Source: Aspidiotus rigidus (Eukaryota; Arthropoda; Insecta; Hemiptera; Diaspididae). From it: a DNA stretch of 64,000 nucleotides. Positions within the stretch are counted from its first letter, which is position 1, and each line of letters begins with the position of its first letter. This document shows positions 21,955 to 34,218 of the stretch, piece after piece. The notes under the pieces were generated by a model. That model did no database searches, was not told the DNA's origin, and was given only the letters and a program-made list of their open reading frames with translations. The stretch is taken from the NCBI GenBank assembly GCA_035079385.1, contig JAVHKY010000009.1, positions 372,001-436,000 of the forward strand, written 5' to 3'. A program made the position numbers and the translations under genes.

Positions 21955-23775
21955 TAACATCAAACAATCCGCTCGATTGGATATATTCCACCTATAATAA
22001 TATATTCCCCCCGTCCAGGTGTCATGGTTGAATTATATCATCAATTATACTAATGCTGCGGAGCATCACAGGTCATCTAGTACTAGATTAATATAGTAGG
22101 TCACTTCCAGCTCAAGTCTTCACGGCTCGGGGATGATTTCATCAACTTCGTTATTATAAACAAGCAGGAAACTTTTCCTTCCACATAAACTCGGGAGTAT
22201 TATTCAATCTATCTTTCTTATTCTCCTCTTTATTTCCATCCTTCTTTTTTCGTTCAGGGCTCAAAACTGTGTCTAATTTTTTACATGTCTGCTTCCCACT
22301 TCATATTATAAATCTCGTAAGTCAAAATGTTTCTGCCTGTTCTATCACTCGTTTTTTCTTGTTTTTCTGATCTATTCTTTACTTATTCTCTTCCAAGTTC
22401 TCGGATATTCCGTTCAGAAGTTACTTCCATCACGTATCAAATATTGTGTAGGTCCGTGCTCTCGTAGTCACGAAATTTTCCGAATCTTTCTCGCTTTTGA
22501 TCGAAAGACTGACTTCTTATTTCTGAGGAAAAAAGTTCTTCGTGACAGACACTTTCAAATTAAGATGCGAGGATGAAACGGCTTTACCATCAATTTATTT
22601 TTCATTTAGAGTATACCTACGTGACGTTTCACCTTCTTAGGCTGATAATTTTCGTATACATTCTTTGCTTTGCAAACGGGAGTTGAAACAGTTTCATCGA
22701 TCACACGTTTTTGATTACATACCCTTATTTATGACTTATAAAATCTATATTATGAGAATTGATTACCTACACAAGAGGAAGCCTCTTCGATTTGCATTGT
22801 TGGAAAGCGGTATACCAGACACGCACACGGGGAATACGCAGATGTAGACCAGCACTTGCGATAATTGAATGAAGCGATGAAACATCACAGAGTACGTGTA
22901 CAACTGTAGATCGTACAGGTGGGTCGATATCCAATAGTATAACAGTATATATACACGCTGTGTATTAATTTAATGCCTTTAAGAATGGGAGAAGACGAAT
23001 AAATTGATTTCAAAGTTTGAGTTATTAGTTCATTATATTTAAATCAATGAAGGTTAGAATTGTAAACGAACGTCTAGCTAAGCATTGAGGGAACGGAAGA
23101 GAAGAAAGAGCGAGATGAGAGTAAAAAGTAAGAAACGGACTCGAAAATATTCGCAAATTGAGAACGAACGTATGCGGAGAAGCGAGAGCAAGAGAGATGC
23201 GAGAGTAAATAAGTCAAATGGTCGATTTTTCACATTGGAATCTCGATTTGTACCTGACATTTTGTAATTTCTGCACACATTTAACGCGATATCGTACAAG
23301 ATTATCGTATAAAATATACGGCATTCTACATAATCTTCTCTTTTCTCTCTTTTTTGCATTTTTTATTGCGCAAATCACTGTCATCTGCGGAACACGGCAA
23401 GAGAGATATGTACATGCAGGATTGCCAACTATCAGTTATCGCATCTCCTCTTAACAGACGTCAATGCACACATACCGATATCACGTATAAAGCGGGTTCC
23501 TGTGTCACAAACATACGATGTGAGGTCCTTTCAAAAATGGCTAGAGAAAGTGAGCTGGAAAATGACAAGCACTGATACACGAGGAAATGGACTTCTTAGA
23601 TGAAGAACGGTACAACTTGATTTTGAATAGAGTAGAAAATAAAGAAGATGCATAATCACACCTTATGAAGTCTTGCATGTGTAAAGAATACACTTGTAAA
23701 CGTAAATTAAGAGTAGGTAGTCGTCCATCCTAAGTGTATCGACCAATTTTACCAACGTTCTGAGGTCTATGTACA
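21955..23775. other. no recognised gene
   Basis: About 1.8 kb without recognisable motifs. Open frames at 23078-23575 overlap on both strands and are driven by an AG-rich stretch (about 23085-23200). Confidence 0.45.
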
Positions 23776-24377
23776 GATATCTGCCGTACAAAGTAGAATG
23801 GACGAATCTTCGAAATAATGATCAGTAGGAAAGGTCTCTGGGTAAGAATCTTTGAAATAACAATCAGCTGATAAGAGTATTTTGCGCTCAATCAACAACA
23901 AGAATGCACAAAACCGAAAATTTTTATTCTCGATCGTTCTCAATGGTCATGACTGATGAACATAAAATGCTTTATTGTTCAAAACTGACATAAATTTTTG
24001 TACAATCTGTACTAGGATGACAGATTTTAGTAAATAAATATATTTCTATTCTGGTCATTTCATCCAGAAAAATATGAGTGAGATTGCGCATACGATAATT
24101 TTTGGTTCTAATCAAAGGTAACACTGTTTGAAATTTTTCCATTTAGCTGCGTATACGTCCAAAATCGGACGTATCTACATCTCATTACAAAACTAGTGAA
24201 CTTCTTGATGAAAATGTGCCTGTATTAAGAAATTATCATTGCCATAGATTTTCTCGTTGAAAATTGATGAAGGACATCGACTTTCAGCTTGGCTTTCCTA
24301 TTGTTTGGAAAGAAAACGATTTTTCTCGTGATCGGTGATTTGCAGATATGTCCATTCTACTTTGTATGGCAGATATA
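23776..24377. mobile_element. family D TIR element
   Basis: Left end GATATCTGCCGTACAAAGTA then GAATGGACG; right end CGTCC-like text then ATTCTACTTTGTATGGCAGATAT. This is the most diverged member of a TIR family (CTCTGCCGTACAAAGTTGAA then TTGACGTAT) seen repeatedly between 33 and 56 kb. There is no coding sequence inside. Confidence 0.6.
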
Positions 24378-25220
24378 CTCTCTCAACGTTATGGCCGCTC
24401 ACACTGAGGAAATATAGCTTTCGCGTACGCTACCATTATGAGGTCCTTGGATCACAGTTGTTAATTTGAGGGTTAGCGATATTTCTGGGCACTATACAGG
24501 GATGAAGACAAAAAAATATTAGTCTAAAAGTTTAGTCGATAGATCTTCTGAAAAAAAGACGACGACGACAGTATGTTTAAAAAAATACCCCGACGGTCCT
24601 CATTATCCTAGAGACCATAGCGAACAAGAATTCGAATTTCACATGGATTGGTTGCTGAAATTGTTTTTGTTGCTCAATAAATGAGTCACAAAAGAACTGT
24701 GTGTGAACTTCAAAAATAGTTACCTATGGTAGTTTGAATCTGCATTATCTGACGCTCATCAAGAAATATATTCTATAATTTATTGACCAATTTATTCGTG
24801 TGTACCGTACTCTCAGTGTATTTCTTTTTGATTTATCTCTCGGTATACTTATATTTAATTGTTTTCAATTGTTCAAACGTCAATAAAATTTGAAATCCTT
24901 GGTGGACTTGGCCTCATTATTTAATCGTAGCACTCAGTATGATCCTAAGCCTACAATTCAATTAGTTTGCGTATTGTTTATGGTTCAACGGTTCCAATCA
25001 ATTTATGGTACTGTGGTGTTTGTCTGCTCCACACTGCATTCGAGTGATGCTCAGGAAATTTTGTTCAACCATTAAATTGTGATTGTTTCGTCACGCGCTT
25101 TGATTTCAATACCTGAAGTGATTTTGAAGAATGTGGTTGTGCTGTGCGTGTTTTCATGAGCTGGATGATTCACTTTCACTTCAATGGTGAGCTAATGGGG
25201 CCACAGTATTTTATTAAAAA
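24378..25220. other. no recognised gene
   Basis: A 61-codon frame at 24890-25075 has no recognisable domain. No repeat ends were recognised. Confidence 0.45.
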
Positions 25221-26139
25221 CTAGCGGTTGGCGACCCGCTAGCTGTGTGTTGAGTAGATATCTGTGTTTTATAGGTATCTGTATCTTGTAGGTATGTGTG
25301 TTTTGTAGGTATCTTGGAATTCAGATGAATTTTTAAAAAAGAAACAGTGGAAAGAGTTTTGCAAAATTCACAACTATTCAGTTCAAAAATAAGAAAATAG
25401 ACACCAAAAACTGCGACTGTACTTATAAAATATCAAAGTTCCAAGTCGCACAAAAATAAAATCACCAAATTAAATTTTTTACACACTAATGACTTAACGC
25501 GTGAAGCCTGTATCGCAGCAGAATACAGACAAATCCATTGACATTTTGCCAGTCCCTAAGAAAACACACAGACAACAGGTAAAAAAAAAAGGGGCATTTC
25601 CGCTAGCCCATACGCAGTGCGCACCGTGTCTAGACATTGGTTCTTGTATGAGGTACCGGATGTAAAATCCTTTATGTAGGTGTTTTTAAAACTGTGAATA
25701 AAATAACTTACTTAGTATGGAAGTACAGCGAATACTGTAGTCACAAAATTTCCTCCTAAAAATCTGGAACCGGACTCATTCGAAAGGAAATTACAGGGGC
25801 TACAATTTTTGTTCTCTTCAATTTTTCATAAAAATGAGTTATACTCGAGTTATCACAATAATTCAATTTTCGAAACTGCGCCACTCAACGCGCCTAGGTC
25901 TAACGTACAGCGCAAAGCAGTTTCAGTACTCGATAATGCCCGTTTTTCCTAATTTTGTCGCCCCCTACTCCACCTTCAGGGAGTCAAAACATCGAAATGT
26001 ATTTAAGAACCTGACCCAGCAAAAACGAAATTTTTCAAAAAAAATTCCAGGTCGATAGGTGAAGGCGTTCGAAAGTTATGGACGAACATACAGATATACA
26101 GACATACAGACAGACAAACGTTTTATTTTATATATTAGA
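25221..26139 (-). mobile_element. non-autonomous Helitron (copy H-a)
   Basis: Minus strand: host A (26140), 5' TCTAATATATAAAATAAAAC, and a 3' end CGCCAACCGCTAG (CTAG 25221-25224) followed by host T (25220). That is insertion between A and T, as Helitrons do. The GC hairpin before CTAG is largely lost here. The first about 690 plus-strand bases are over 90 percent alike by eye to 38474-39199. The remaining 5' third is unrelated between the copies except for the last about 20 bp. Confidence 0.85.
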
Positions 26140-26172
26140 TGACAGATGCACTCAACAATATCATTGTCTGTG

Positions 26173-26984
26173 CAGTGGCTGCGCGTGATGTTGGAGCGCC
26201 TGTGGCTCGTCAAGATTTTGGCGCCTTTCGGAAAAAAATCATTTGGCCAGAACAAGATTACAATAGTTATATTTCATATTTCTACATAACTAAAATTGAT
26301 CAATTCACAAAATTTTATTTTACAACTTTTTCTTACGGCAAATTCATGAATTATGGCATTGAGATCAGTTTTCTCTGCGATTTCTCTTTCAATCGATAAT
26401 ATTGCGAGATCACTTCAGCTTTCTTGTCCCATTGTGGAACGTAAGTACGTTTTGATAAACTTCAGCTTGCTGAAAGAACGCTCTGAAGAGACTACAGTAA
26501 CTGGGACTGTGGCAAAAATACGCAAAACTATTTCTAAATTCGAGTAAACATCTCGGACTCCAACCGCGTGAATCAATTTCAAAAAATCAAATGGACTGTA
26601 ATCCTCCACTTTTTTTTTAATGTTTTTGAAATCCAAGTTTGCCAGGCTCTTCATTGGTCCCCGGAAATTTTCAAGTTCAGAGAGTAGTTCGTAGCAGCTA
26701 ATATCTACATGTATTTCAAGATTTTCATCGCACAATTTTTGGAGTCCCTTCCATTCAAGAAACTGACGTACGAGTTGATTTCCTTCAAACCAGTACGAGT
26801 ATACCTTTGCGTAATTTCTGATACGACCGAATCGGTAACTTCTAAATACTGTACATTGAATTCCTTAGCTGCCGGTAATACTGAATCACTTTCTTCATAA
26901 GAAAACTGTTTTTTTTTTAATACACCTTCTCCTTTTTGAGGGGAATTCTGCTTCAATATTCAAAGATTCAGCCATCCCAACAGC
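26173..26984 (-). pseudogene. hAT transposase C-terminal remnant
   Basis: Minus-strand reading, in order: SLNIEAEFPSKRRR (about 26925-26970); a frameshift; KKKQFSYEESDSVLPAA and onward to 26705; SCYELLSELENF...LKSLANLDF-type region; then the hAT dimerisation block FATVPVTVVSSERSFSKLKF (about 26440-26510), and finally SDLAILSIEREIAEKTDLNA toward 26335. CAGTGGCTGCGCGTG at 26173 is a plausible 3' TIR, like the MITE at 18954. The N-terminal half is missing; the frame is broken by a LINE at about 26985. The protein family dimerises through this C-terminal block and inserts with 8-bp duplications. It cannot be functional. Confidence 0.82.
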
Positions 26985-27029
26985 TCCATGCCGCAAAAAG
27001 GAAAGAGTGAAAAAGCATCGACTTTGACT

Positions 27030-29196
27030 ACTGTCCCTAACTATTTTAGAGCAGACTTTATACAAATGTATGAAATCGTGAAGGCGAAGAATTGGAAGGA
27101 TCCGTATATGCTAGAGGACCCAGACAGGGCAGCTGAATATTTCCAGTCATTCATGAACAGTGTCATACAAAGCACTGTTCCAAATGTAAGGAACAGTAAA
27201 GGTTCTCGAAATAAGTTTCCTGATTGGTTTACTAAAGAGATAAATTTTAACTTAAAAGCAAAGGATAGGGCGCGTTGAAAACTAAAAAAATACAATACGC
27301 GTGAAAATTTGGAAATTTTTCAAAGGCTGCGTAAATAGGTAAAGCAGCAGATAAAGCAAGCACAGCGGGATAATGAAGGTTACCTTGAACAAAATATAAA
27401 ATCCGACCCATCAAAATTTTGGCAATTTATAGAAAGTAAAAAAACGGCAACTGCAAAAGTGGATAAAAAAATATACCGAGAGAAAATTCTCAATGAACCA
27501 AAGGAAATTTCTGAAGTGTTTGCAGCACATTTTTCCTCCGTCTATGTTAATAGTTCAAATCAGGAAGACTTGTCTTCGGGAAGGAATGGTAGTGTAAGTC
27601 AAGCGAGTGGTAGGATAATAAAGCTTCATCAAATAACTGAAAATGACGTGGATAGGGCAATAAAGAAACTCAAGGCAAAAAAAACCTTAGGTCCAGATAA
27701 AATACCGACATACGTTTACAAAGGATTGAGAGAGCTGGTGACAAGACCACTTACTTACATTTTTAATCTCAGTATAGATACTCAGAAATACCCGTATATC
27801 TATGAAATATCAAAAGTGACTCCTGTACCCAAGTCCGAGGTGATTGAGGATGTAACAAATTATAGACCTATTTCGTTGCAGCCTGTTCCGTCAAAGATAT
27901 TTGAATGCGTACTAGTACATGAACAACTTTTCTGGCAGGTAAAAGATCAAATAACCAATGAACAGCACGGTTTCCTCCCACCGCGAGGGGTTGATACAAA
28001 CCTTGCGTGTTTTGTCCGGTACCTCTCGGAAAGGTTCGATCAGGGACTCCAAGTGGACGCCATCTATACTGATTTTCAAAAAGCATTCGATAAGGTGAAT
28101 CATAATATCCTAATTAATAAACTGGAGTGCATGGGTTTCACTGAGGAAGCTCTGAGATTTATAAAATCGTACTTAGCAGGAAGATGGCAATATGTAAGCC
28201 ATAAAAATAGTGAGTCGCGCAAGTTTCCGTGTCCTTTGGGAGTTCCCCAGGGATCGAATCTTGGTCCCCCTCCTCTTCTTACTATTTATCAATGATATTA
28301 TATCTGGGGTTAAGAACTCAAGTATATTAATGTATGCTGACGATCTTAAAATATTTCGCACTATAGAGAATAAAGGAGATTGTTCTCTCCTCCAAAATGA
28401 TTTGGACTCATTAATACAATGGAGTATAAAAAATCATTTACCCTTTAACATTAAAAAATGCCAGAAAATAACTTTTACTAAAAAAATAAGACTGATGATT
28501 GTCAACTTGTATATGATGAATAGTGATATTTTGGAGGATATAGATTGGGTTCGAGACCTGGGAATTATCATTAACAAACGCGCAGATTTAAAAACGCACA
28601 TCCTCCAAAAAATTAAAAAAACAAAAAGACAGCTAGGTTTCATTATCAGGAACTCTGGACACTTCAAAGAAATAAGGACACTCAATATGCTATACTACGC
28701 TCTAGTAAGATCGAATTTGGAATTCAAGAACCTCATATGGGATCCCAATTCAAAAATTATTTCTGGTGCGATTGAAGCGACTCAAAAAAGATCCTTGAGG
28801 TACATATATTATAGGATGTTTGAGTACTGGCCGACGGATATGGAATATAGAGAGCTATTGCGGGGCTTTCAGATACTGGCATTGAAGGAAAGGCGCATCT
28901 TAACTTCAGTAATGTTCCTGCGCGACATAATACATGGGAGAATAAAGGAGCCGGGCACCTTGGAAAGGGTACATATACGAGTACCTAGAACAGGAGGAAT
29001 ACAAAGACAAAGAGAAAAACATACCTTCTATCCCTTAACATCGCACACAAAGGCTCTCAAACACAGCATCATCAATCGGGCCTTGGAGCGCTATAATGAG
29101 ATAAATGGGGAATACCCGGACCTGGACATTTTCCATCTGCATAGGAATGCATTCAAAAGGACACTAGTGGAGATACTCAGTAAGACCGTTGAGTGA
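27030..29196 (+). pseudogene. LINE reverse transcriptase, broken
   Basis: One frame from about 27030 with two in-frame stops (27276-27278 and near 27337), then open from 27459. Reverse-transcriptase landmarks: KTLGPDKIPTYVYKG (about 27680-27725), NYRPISLQPVPSKIFE (about 27860-27905), TDFQKAFDKVNHN (about 28070-28108), GVPQGSNLGP (about 28239-28268), and MYADDLKIF with the catalytic YADD near 28330-28357. One extra base in the C run near 28268 shifts the frame, so the YADD box lies in the frame of 28210-29196. The C-terminal part (LRYIYYRMFEYWP, RRILTSVMFLRDII, IRVPRTG, FKRTLVEIL) is that of Jockey/CR1-type insect LINEs. The exact clade is not resolved by eye. Confidence 0.9.
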
Positions 29197-29277
29197 ATAT
29201 GACCGAAGTATGTGAGGGAGGGTAATGCAGGGTGGATAGGAAGGAGACACGAACGAGCAGAACATGAGTGTGGTGGG

Positions 29278-29300
29278 TATATATATATATATATATATAT
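29278..29300. repeat. (TA)n microsatellite in LINE 3' UTR
   Basis: About 11 TA units followed by GCGTGTGTAGG. It lies between the end of the reverse-transcriptase frame and the 3' hairpin. Confidence 0.85.
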
Positions 29301-29500
29301 GCGTGTGTAGGCCTATGTATGTATTTGTTTTTGTTCTTTTTTTCTATTATTTAGTTGGAATTGTAATTATTATTACTGTTAAAGTATGTAAAGGTGGTGT
29401 CGGCAGTAATTGGTCCACGGACTGTTGTCGGCACCACCTCAAAAAATAAAACAATTTAAAATAAAATAAAATAAAATAAAAAATTAATTAATTAATTAAT

Positions 29501-32500
29501 CAACATTTATTGTATCACGACCGGTGACGTCAAAATAAGCAACAGAAGTAGCATCTGAGGTGTTAAATACATTCCATTAATCGTTCTTCATTCGCCGCTC
29601 TTTTAGGACATGCACCAAAATTAGGTTTGGCGTTTACAGTATTTTGATGACCGTAGCCAAGAATATTCATAATGAAGATCAGTTAAAAGCTTTGTTGCGA
29701 CTAATATTTTGACGCTTCAATCTTGATCCATATGATCCACATTCGGCAGTTCTCAACAACCGATGTTGAAGTGGGCAATGACGGCACTTCTGTACACAGT
29801 GGTGCAATTCCGTTTCCAACAGAAAACGCACAGAGTATGGAACTTATTCGAATACTTGCTACATTTGCGTGGAATTAGCTATAGTGAACAGCCATTATGA
29901 ACGATGCAACACATATTCTGCCTCTTTTCTTTCCTAATGCTCACCATTGAAAGAGGATATGGTGAATACATGTGGTCCATTATGCGATAAAAGGAAGAAT
30001 AACAAGAATATTTGATTAAGCACTTGTTAGGAAAATGACTATATTCTTCAGTTTTGAAATAATGAAATCGCGTCGTGTTCACTAGTTGTAAAATTCGACC
30101 AAGAACCTTCAGATCCTCAAAACTCGGGGTCATATCGGGTCGCATAACTAGGGTCAACTTGAAAAACATATTACACTGGCTAGGTAGTGAAGAAACAAGA
30201 AGATACAAAAAATCTCTATACTCTGTTACAAAAATAGAAGATGGTATCAAATTCAGCGTTCAAAATATCACGACGATCAACTAGATTCTTGTTTCAAAAA
30301 ATTTTTAAATTTGATGACTAGAGCTACAAATGTTTTGAAATTAAACAACAAAGAATGGGTTACTGTTTTGGATTTGAAAACGGAAATATGCGCGTTTGAA
30401 TGAAAAAATATTTTCGTGTAGAGGAAACATATTAGTATACTCGGGAAGTACGACGTAGTGGTATCGGTATCTCTTTATTTATTTTTTTTCTTTCTTTTAA
30501 TTTATAGTATGTATCCTATAGAGTTCTCCGCCAGTCAAATACAAGATCTTAACATCACTAGAGAGCGTTCGCGTGCGCAATTTGAGAAGGTCTAATTGAA
30601 AGCGATGACTTTTAAAAAGACGAAATTTGGTTATGTGGAAAAGAAAAATAACACAGAATGAAACTTTAGCGTGAGCGCACCACAATGATTTCATATACGC
30701 GCCAATTTCGTAAGGTCAAGTCGAAGACGTATCGATCGTGTTGAAATAAGAACGACTATTCGTCGTAATTAGAAAGAGCGGCTCAACGACTTCTAATTAC
30801 GGATCAATCTGTTTTCGACCGCTGAAAGTTATCGAGACCGTATAGCAATGGATATACTTTCGATACAGTACTGGACTACCTACCTATAATTTACAAGCGA
30901 TAGATAAAACCTTCACGCGACGCAGCGCCGTCCACATACGTACGTACCTACAATACAATTGTATTTCATTTATAATGTACCTCACATTACCCTCTAAATT
31001 CTGAAACTGTTCCGAACTAGAAGAGTTGTGGTTGGATTTTCGGATCGCGCGATGAATGCCAGCCATATCAGCTTCTGCTCGCATCGGAGATTCTAAGCTC
31101 GACTAAATACACATTATTAAACATTTTACAACATTAGGTAAAAAAGATTGACCCGGCAGAACGAATACGAAACCATTCATTACGTATGCAATGTATATGT
31201 TCTTAGAGAGAATGGAAAATATTTTTAATGAACGGAGAATAACACCTATATTAAAAGATGTAAACAGATCAATTCAGTCGTAAAATAAATCGCTGATAAA
31301 CGTTAAATAAACGTTGAATTTAGTCTACTATACATATTTATAAAATACATGATCATTCGTCAATGTATATGCGGGCAATCACGTATTGTGTATGTGTGTG
31401 TGAGTATTTGTGAGTGCTAAAATTGCGAGATAAATTGCGGTAGTAAAATAATATGATAGTCGCATAGAACGCTATTTCCTTTGCTGGCAATTCATTGACA
31501 ATATTCGCTTGGTTTTCTCCTCCCTTGCAGGGCGACTAGATATTTTCAATGAGAAAAGATTATTTAAAAAAAAAATAATAATAACTTGAGCGCGATAAAA
31601 GTGAAAACAGAGTACGATTCCATTACAAAAGGCGTAATGTGATCAAAGATTTGACTATAAAAAAATATTTCTTGAGGAATTTGGACGAAATTGGAAATTA
31701 TATAGGTACTCTTTCAATAGACCTCAAGAGAGTATATCTGGTCACTCTGCTTTCGTCGTCTCTTTTTCTTTCCTTCTTCACTTCTTGGAGAAAACCCGAT
31801 TCGACTCGCTCAATATAAGAAAGATGAATAACAAACGAATTTAGAACAATACTTGTACAATATGATAATTATTTCCGTGCGATGAAGGTGGGAGCGGAAA
31901 ATTGTTTTCTGACGGTTGGAATCGTGGTCTTGATAAGAAAGCGCTCGAAAATGGAATGAATTTGCAGTTTCTCATTTCATTCGATTCTTGCTAATCCGCT
32001 ATCGCATTTTCTACGGGATATGCGACACTTCCTGCCTTACATTCACCAATAATTCTTAAGCCAAAACGAACCATATCTTGAGAACTTTGGAATTATTCTG
32101 CGCTGCGTCCTCAAGTGTCGAGTAAATTATATTTCCTAACGGGGCTAGATGTGCACTTAAAGTATCATTTCTACTTTACGCTTAATTGGCGACCCGAAGA
32201 TAACGGATCTGTGATTCTTAGAAAAACAGATGAAAAAGTATGTTTCTTTCTACCCTAGAAGAAAAAATATCGCTCGCTATTTCAAATTATTACTATCATA
32301 AAGCACGTATGGACCAGACAATATACCGTATTTCGTAGCAAATATAACGTTCATCTAGATCGAGTTGATCTGCGAGGCGGAACCAAATTTTTCATCATTG
32401 AGAATAACAATCGAATCGTATTTTATTCCTGATAAATCAGTGATAATTACTACCTGTATCAAACACGCTAAATACTTCACCTACACGGTAGCAATTACAA

Positions 32501-33038
32501 ATCTCATTAAAACGCAAAATAAAACAGTTTTAGTCCACGCGTGATAAGTATAAATTATCACTCAAGTAAATAGGTAGCCTACCTTAGTAAAAACAAGGTT
32601 CCGCAATTCGTATCTGACTAGTACGAAAGTTTGCAAACGGAGCTGCTCAATAGTGGAGCAAACGTACACGAATCAAAAATCTTGCTTTATATCATTATAA
32701 TCATTATGCACTTACGATGTAAGTTACCATTCGATCAGAACAAATTGCTTCATCATACAAAAGAGCTGCACTTCGTAGAGGTTATTTGTAAAGCATGGTC
32801 TGCGTTATCTAGTGTAAAAACTAAAATGTACTGGTAGGAGGTACAACATGATTCTGGAAGAAGGCACAGGATGAAAGATTAGATGGGCAAATAATTTGAC
32901 GGTTTGTAGGCTATAATATGATTAGAATTCCAAATACTTACCTATTTACCTTCTAATTGAAAACTGCTTTCCTTTATCAACGACAACTCAAGTTAGATCT
33001 AGCAGTGTACTGAAAAATTACATTCCATCTATGTGTAA
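29501..33038. other. no recognised gene
   Basis: About 3.5 kb. Open frames of up to 123 codons (29879-30250 minus) show no known motif. The area from 30400 to 32600 has none of the MITE ends that crowd the next 20 kb. Confidence 0.45.
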
Positions 33039-33263
33039 ACTCAGAAGTTCACAATTGTCCCACGGAAACGGCCAAGGATTATTCGTTATGTTAAATATAA
33101 TAAAGAAAAAGAAACTCTTCTGTATTATCGAGAACAATTGATGTTATTTTATCCTTGGCATGACGAGTATATTGATATTGATGGTATTGGCGAGGGACCA
33201 ACTGAATGGGTCAAATTATATTATAAACATTTTGACACAATTCACAAGATGAACATATTTTAA
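33039..33263 (+). pseudogene. Helitron helicase-protein fragment
   Basis: The frame through CCA at 33060 reads RKRPRIIRYVKYNKEKETLL then YYREQLMLFYPWHDEYIDI and stops at 33261-33263 after HKMNIF. The RIIRYV...YYREQLMLFYPW...DE string is, from memory, a recognisable stretch of Helitron-encoded Rep/helicase proteins (annotated as PIF1-like helicases). Only about 70 codons remain, with an in-frame stop at 33036-33038. No Helitron ends are visible nearby, so this is an isolated scrap. Confidence 0.6.
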
Positions 33264-33388
33264 ACGCACACTGTGATTAAGAACTAACAAAATTACTACA
33301 AATTACCGTGCTACAAATCAACGAAAAAACAGAACTGACAAAAATTAACAAGAAAAATGTGGAACAAAAAATTAAGGCGCTAGGGGTA

Positions 33389-33600
33389 TAAGGCTTTTCC
33401 AGCGTTCCATATTGCATAATTATTTGCCTGATTCTTATCAATACGGTGGGCTCCCTAACATTGATCTTATGGCAGGTTGACACCGGAATGAAAATGAGTA
33501 TGCAACCTAGCAATACCCATAAGAATAATGTTAGAAAGCCCACCGTATTGATAAGAATGAGGCGAATAAGTATGCAATATGGAACGCTGGAAAAGCCTTA
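33389..33600. mobile_element. family A foldback MITE (copy 1)
   Basis: Long imperfect inverted arms starting TAAGGCTTTTCCAGCGTTCC and ending GGAACGCTGGAAAAGCCTTA. The arms include CTTATCAATACGGTGGGC and TCTTATGG near the loop. TA precedes and TT follows (TA expected). Copy 2 is at 36008-36224. Confidence 0.75.
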
Positions 33601-33786
33601 TTCTCGGTCAATTGGTCAATGTAAAAGTAAACCAGATGTCGGATCCGGAAAAACGAAAATCAAGACAATACAATCATGGTGGTGGCGATGGGATACTGTG
33701 TCAGTTCAGGTCACGTCACACGTGCTTCACGTTCCATTCCATCACTGCAGTTCAGTTCACTGCCCAGTGGCCAGTGCCCACTAGAT

Positions 33787-34180
33787 CTCTGCCGTACGAA
33801 GTTGAATATTGACGTATATGCGAAAACAACGATCACGGAAAAGTATCAAAAAGAATATAAAAATGTATTCGAAAAATATTAAGATCGCATAAGTTGCTCA
33901 CTCGTAGCAATTTTCAACGCAGAATTCGATAATCATAATAATTTTCTTCAATAAGTGCTCAATCTTCAGATACGGCGCCTACATTTTTCACCTTGCGATG
34001 CATATACGTCCAAAAAAGGGACGTATATGCACTGATATGCAATCGACTGTGATAGTAGTGGTGTGTGAATACGAAGCTTCGTTACCAACACACACATACA
34101 GCCCATTGATCCGAACGCCTCGTTTCGGTGATCGTTGTTTTCGCATATACGTCAATTTAACCAGTGTTTGTACGGCAGAA
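33787..34180. mobile_element. family D TIR element (copy 1)
   Basis: Left CTCTGCCGTACGAAGTTGAA then TATTGACGTATATGCG; right CGCATATACGTCAATTTAAC then GTTTGTACGGCAGA. An inner small inverted pair, CATATACGTCC / GGGACGTATATG, lies at 34001-34030. No coding sequence. Confidence 0.75.
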
Positions 34181-34218
34181 TGATAGTGTATGTTCTTTAT
34201 GGACCCACCATCAGCCAA

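Larger units (their letters stand above)
26985..29500 (+). mobile_element. 5'-truncated Jockey/CR1-like LINE
   Basis: Contains a reverse-transcriptase reading frame, a 3' UTR with a strong hairpin (29393-29438, GGTGGTG...CACCACC) and an AAAAT-repeat tail (about 29456-29485) followed by (ATTA)n. No endonuclease domain is present, so the copy is truncated at its 5' end, abutting the hAT remnant at about 26980. The right flank does not continue the hAT reading frame, so either the hAT was already incomplete or the junction is rearranged. Confidence 0.85.

Noticed and set aside
29561..30284. N-terminal half of the hAT at 26 kb beyond the LINE
   Set aside because: Translations on the minus strand give no zinc-finger or catalytic-block motif.
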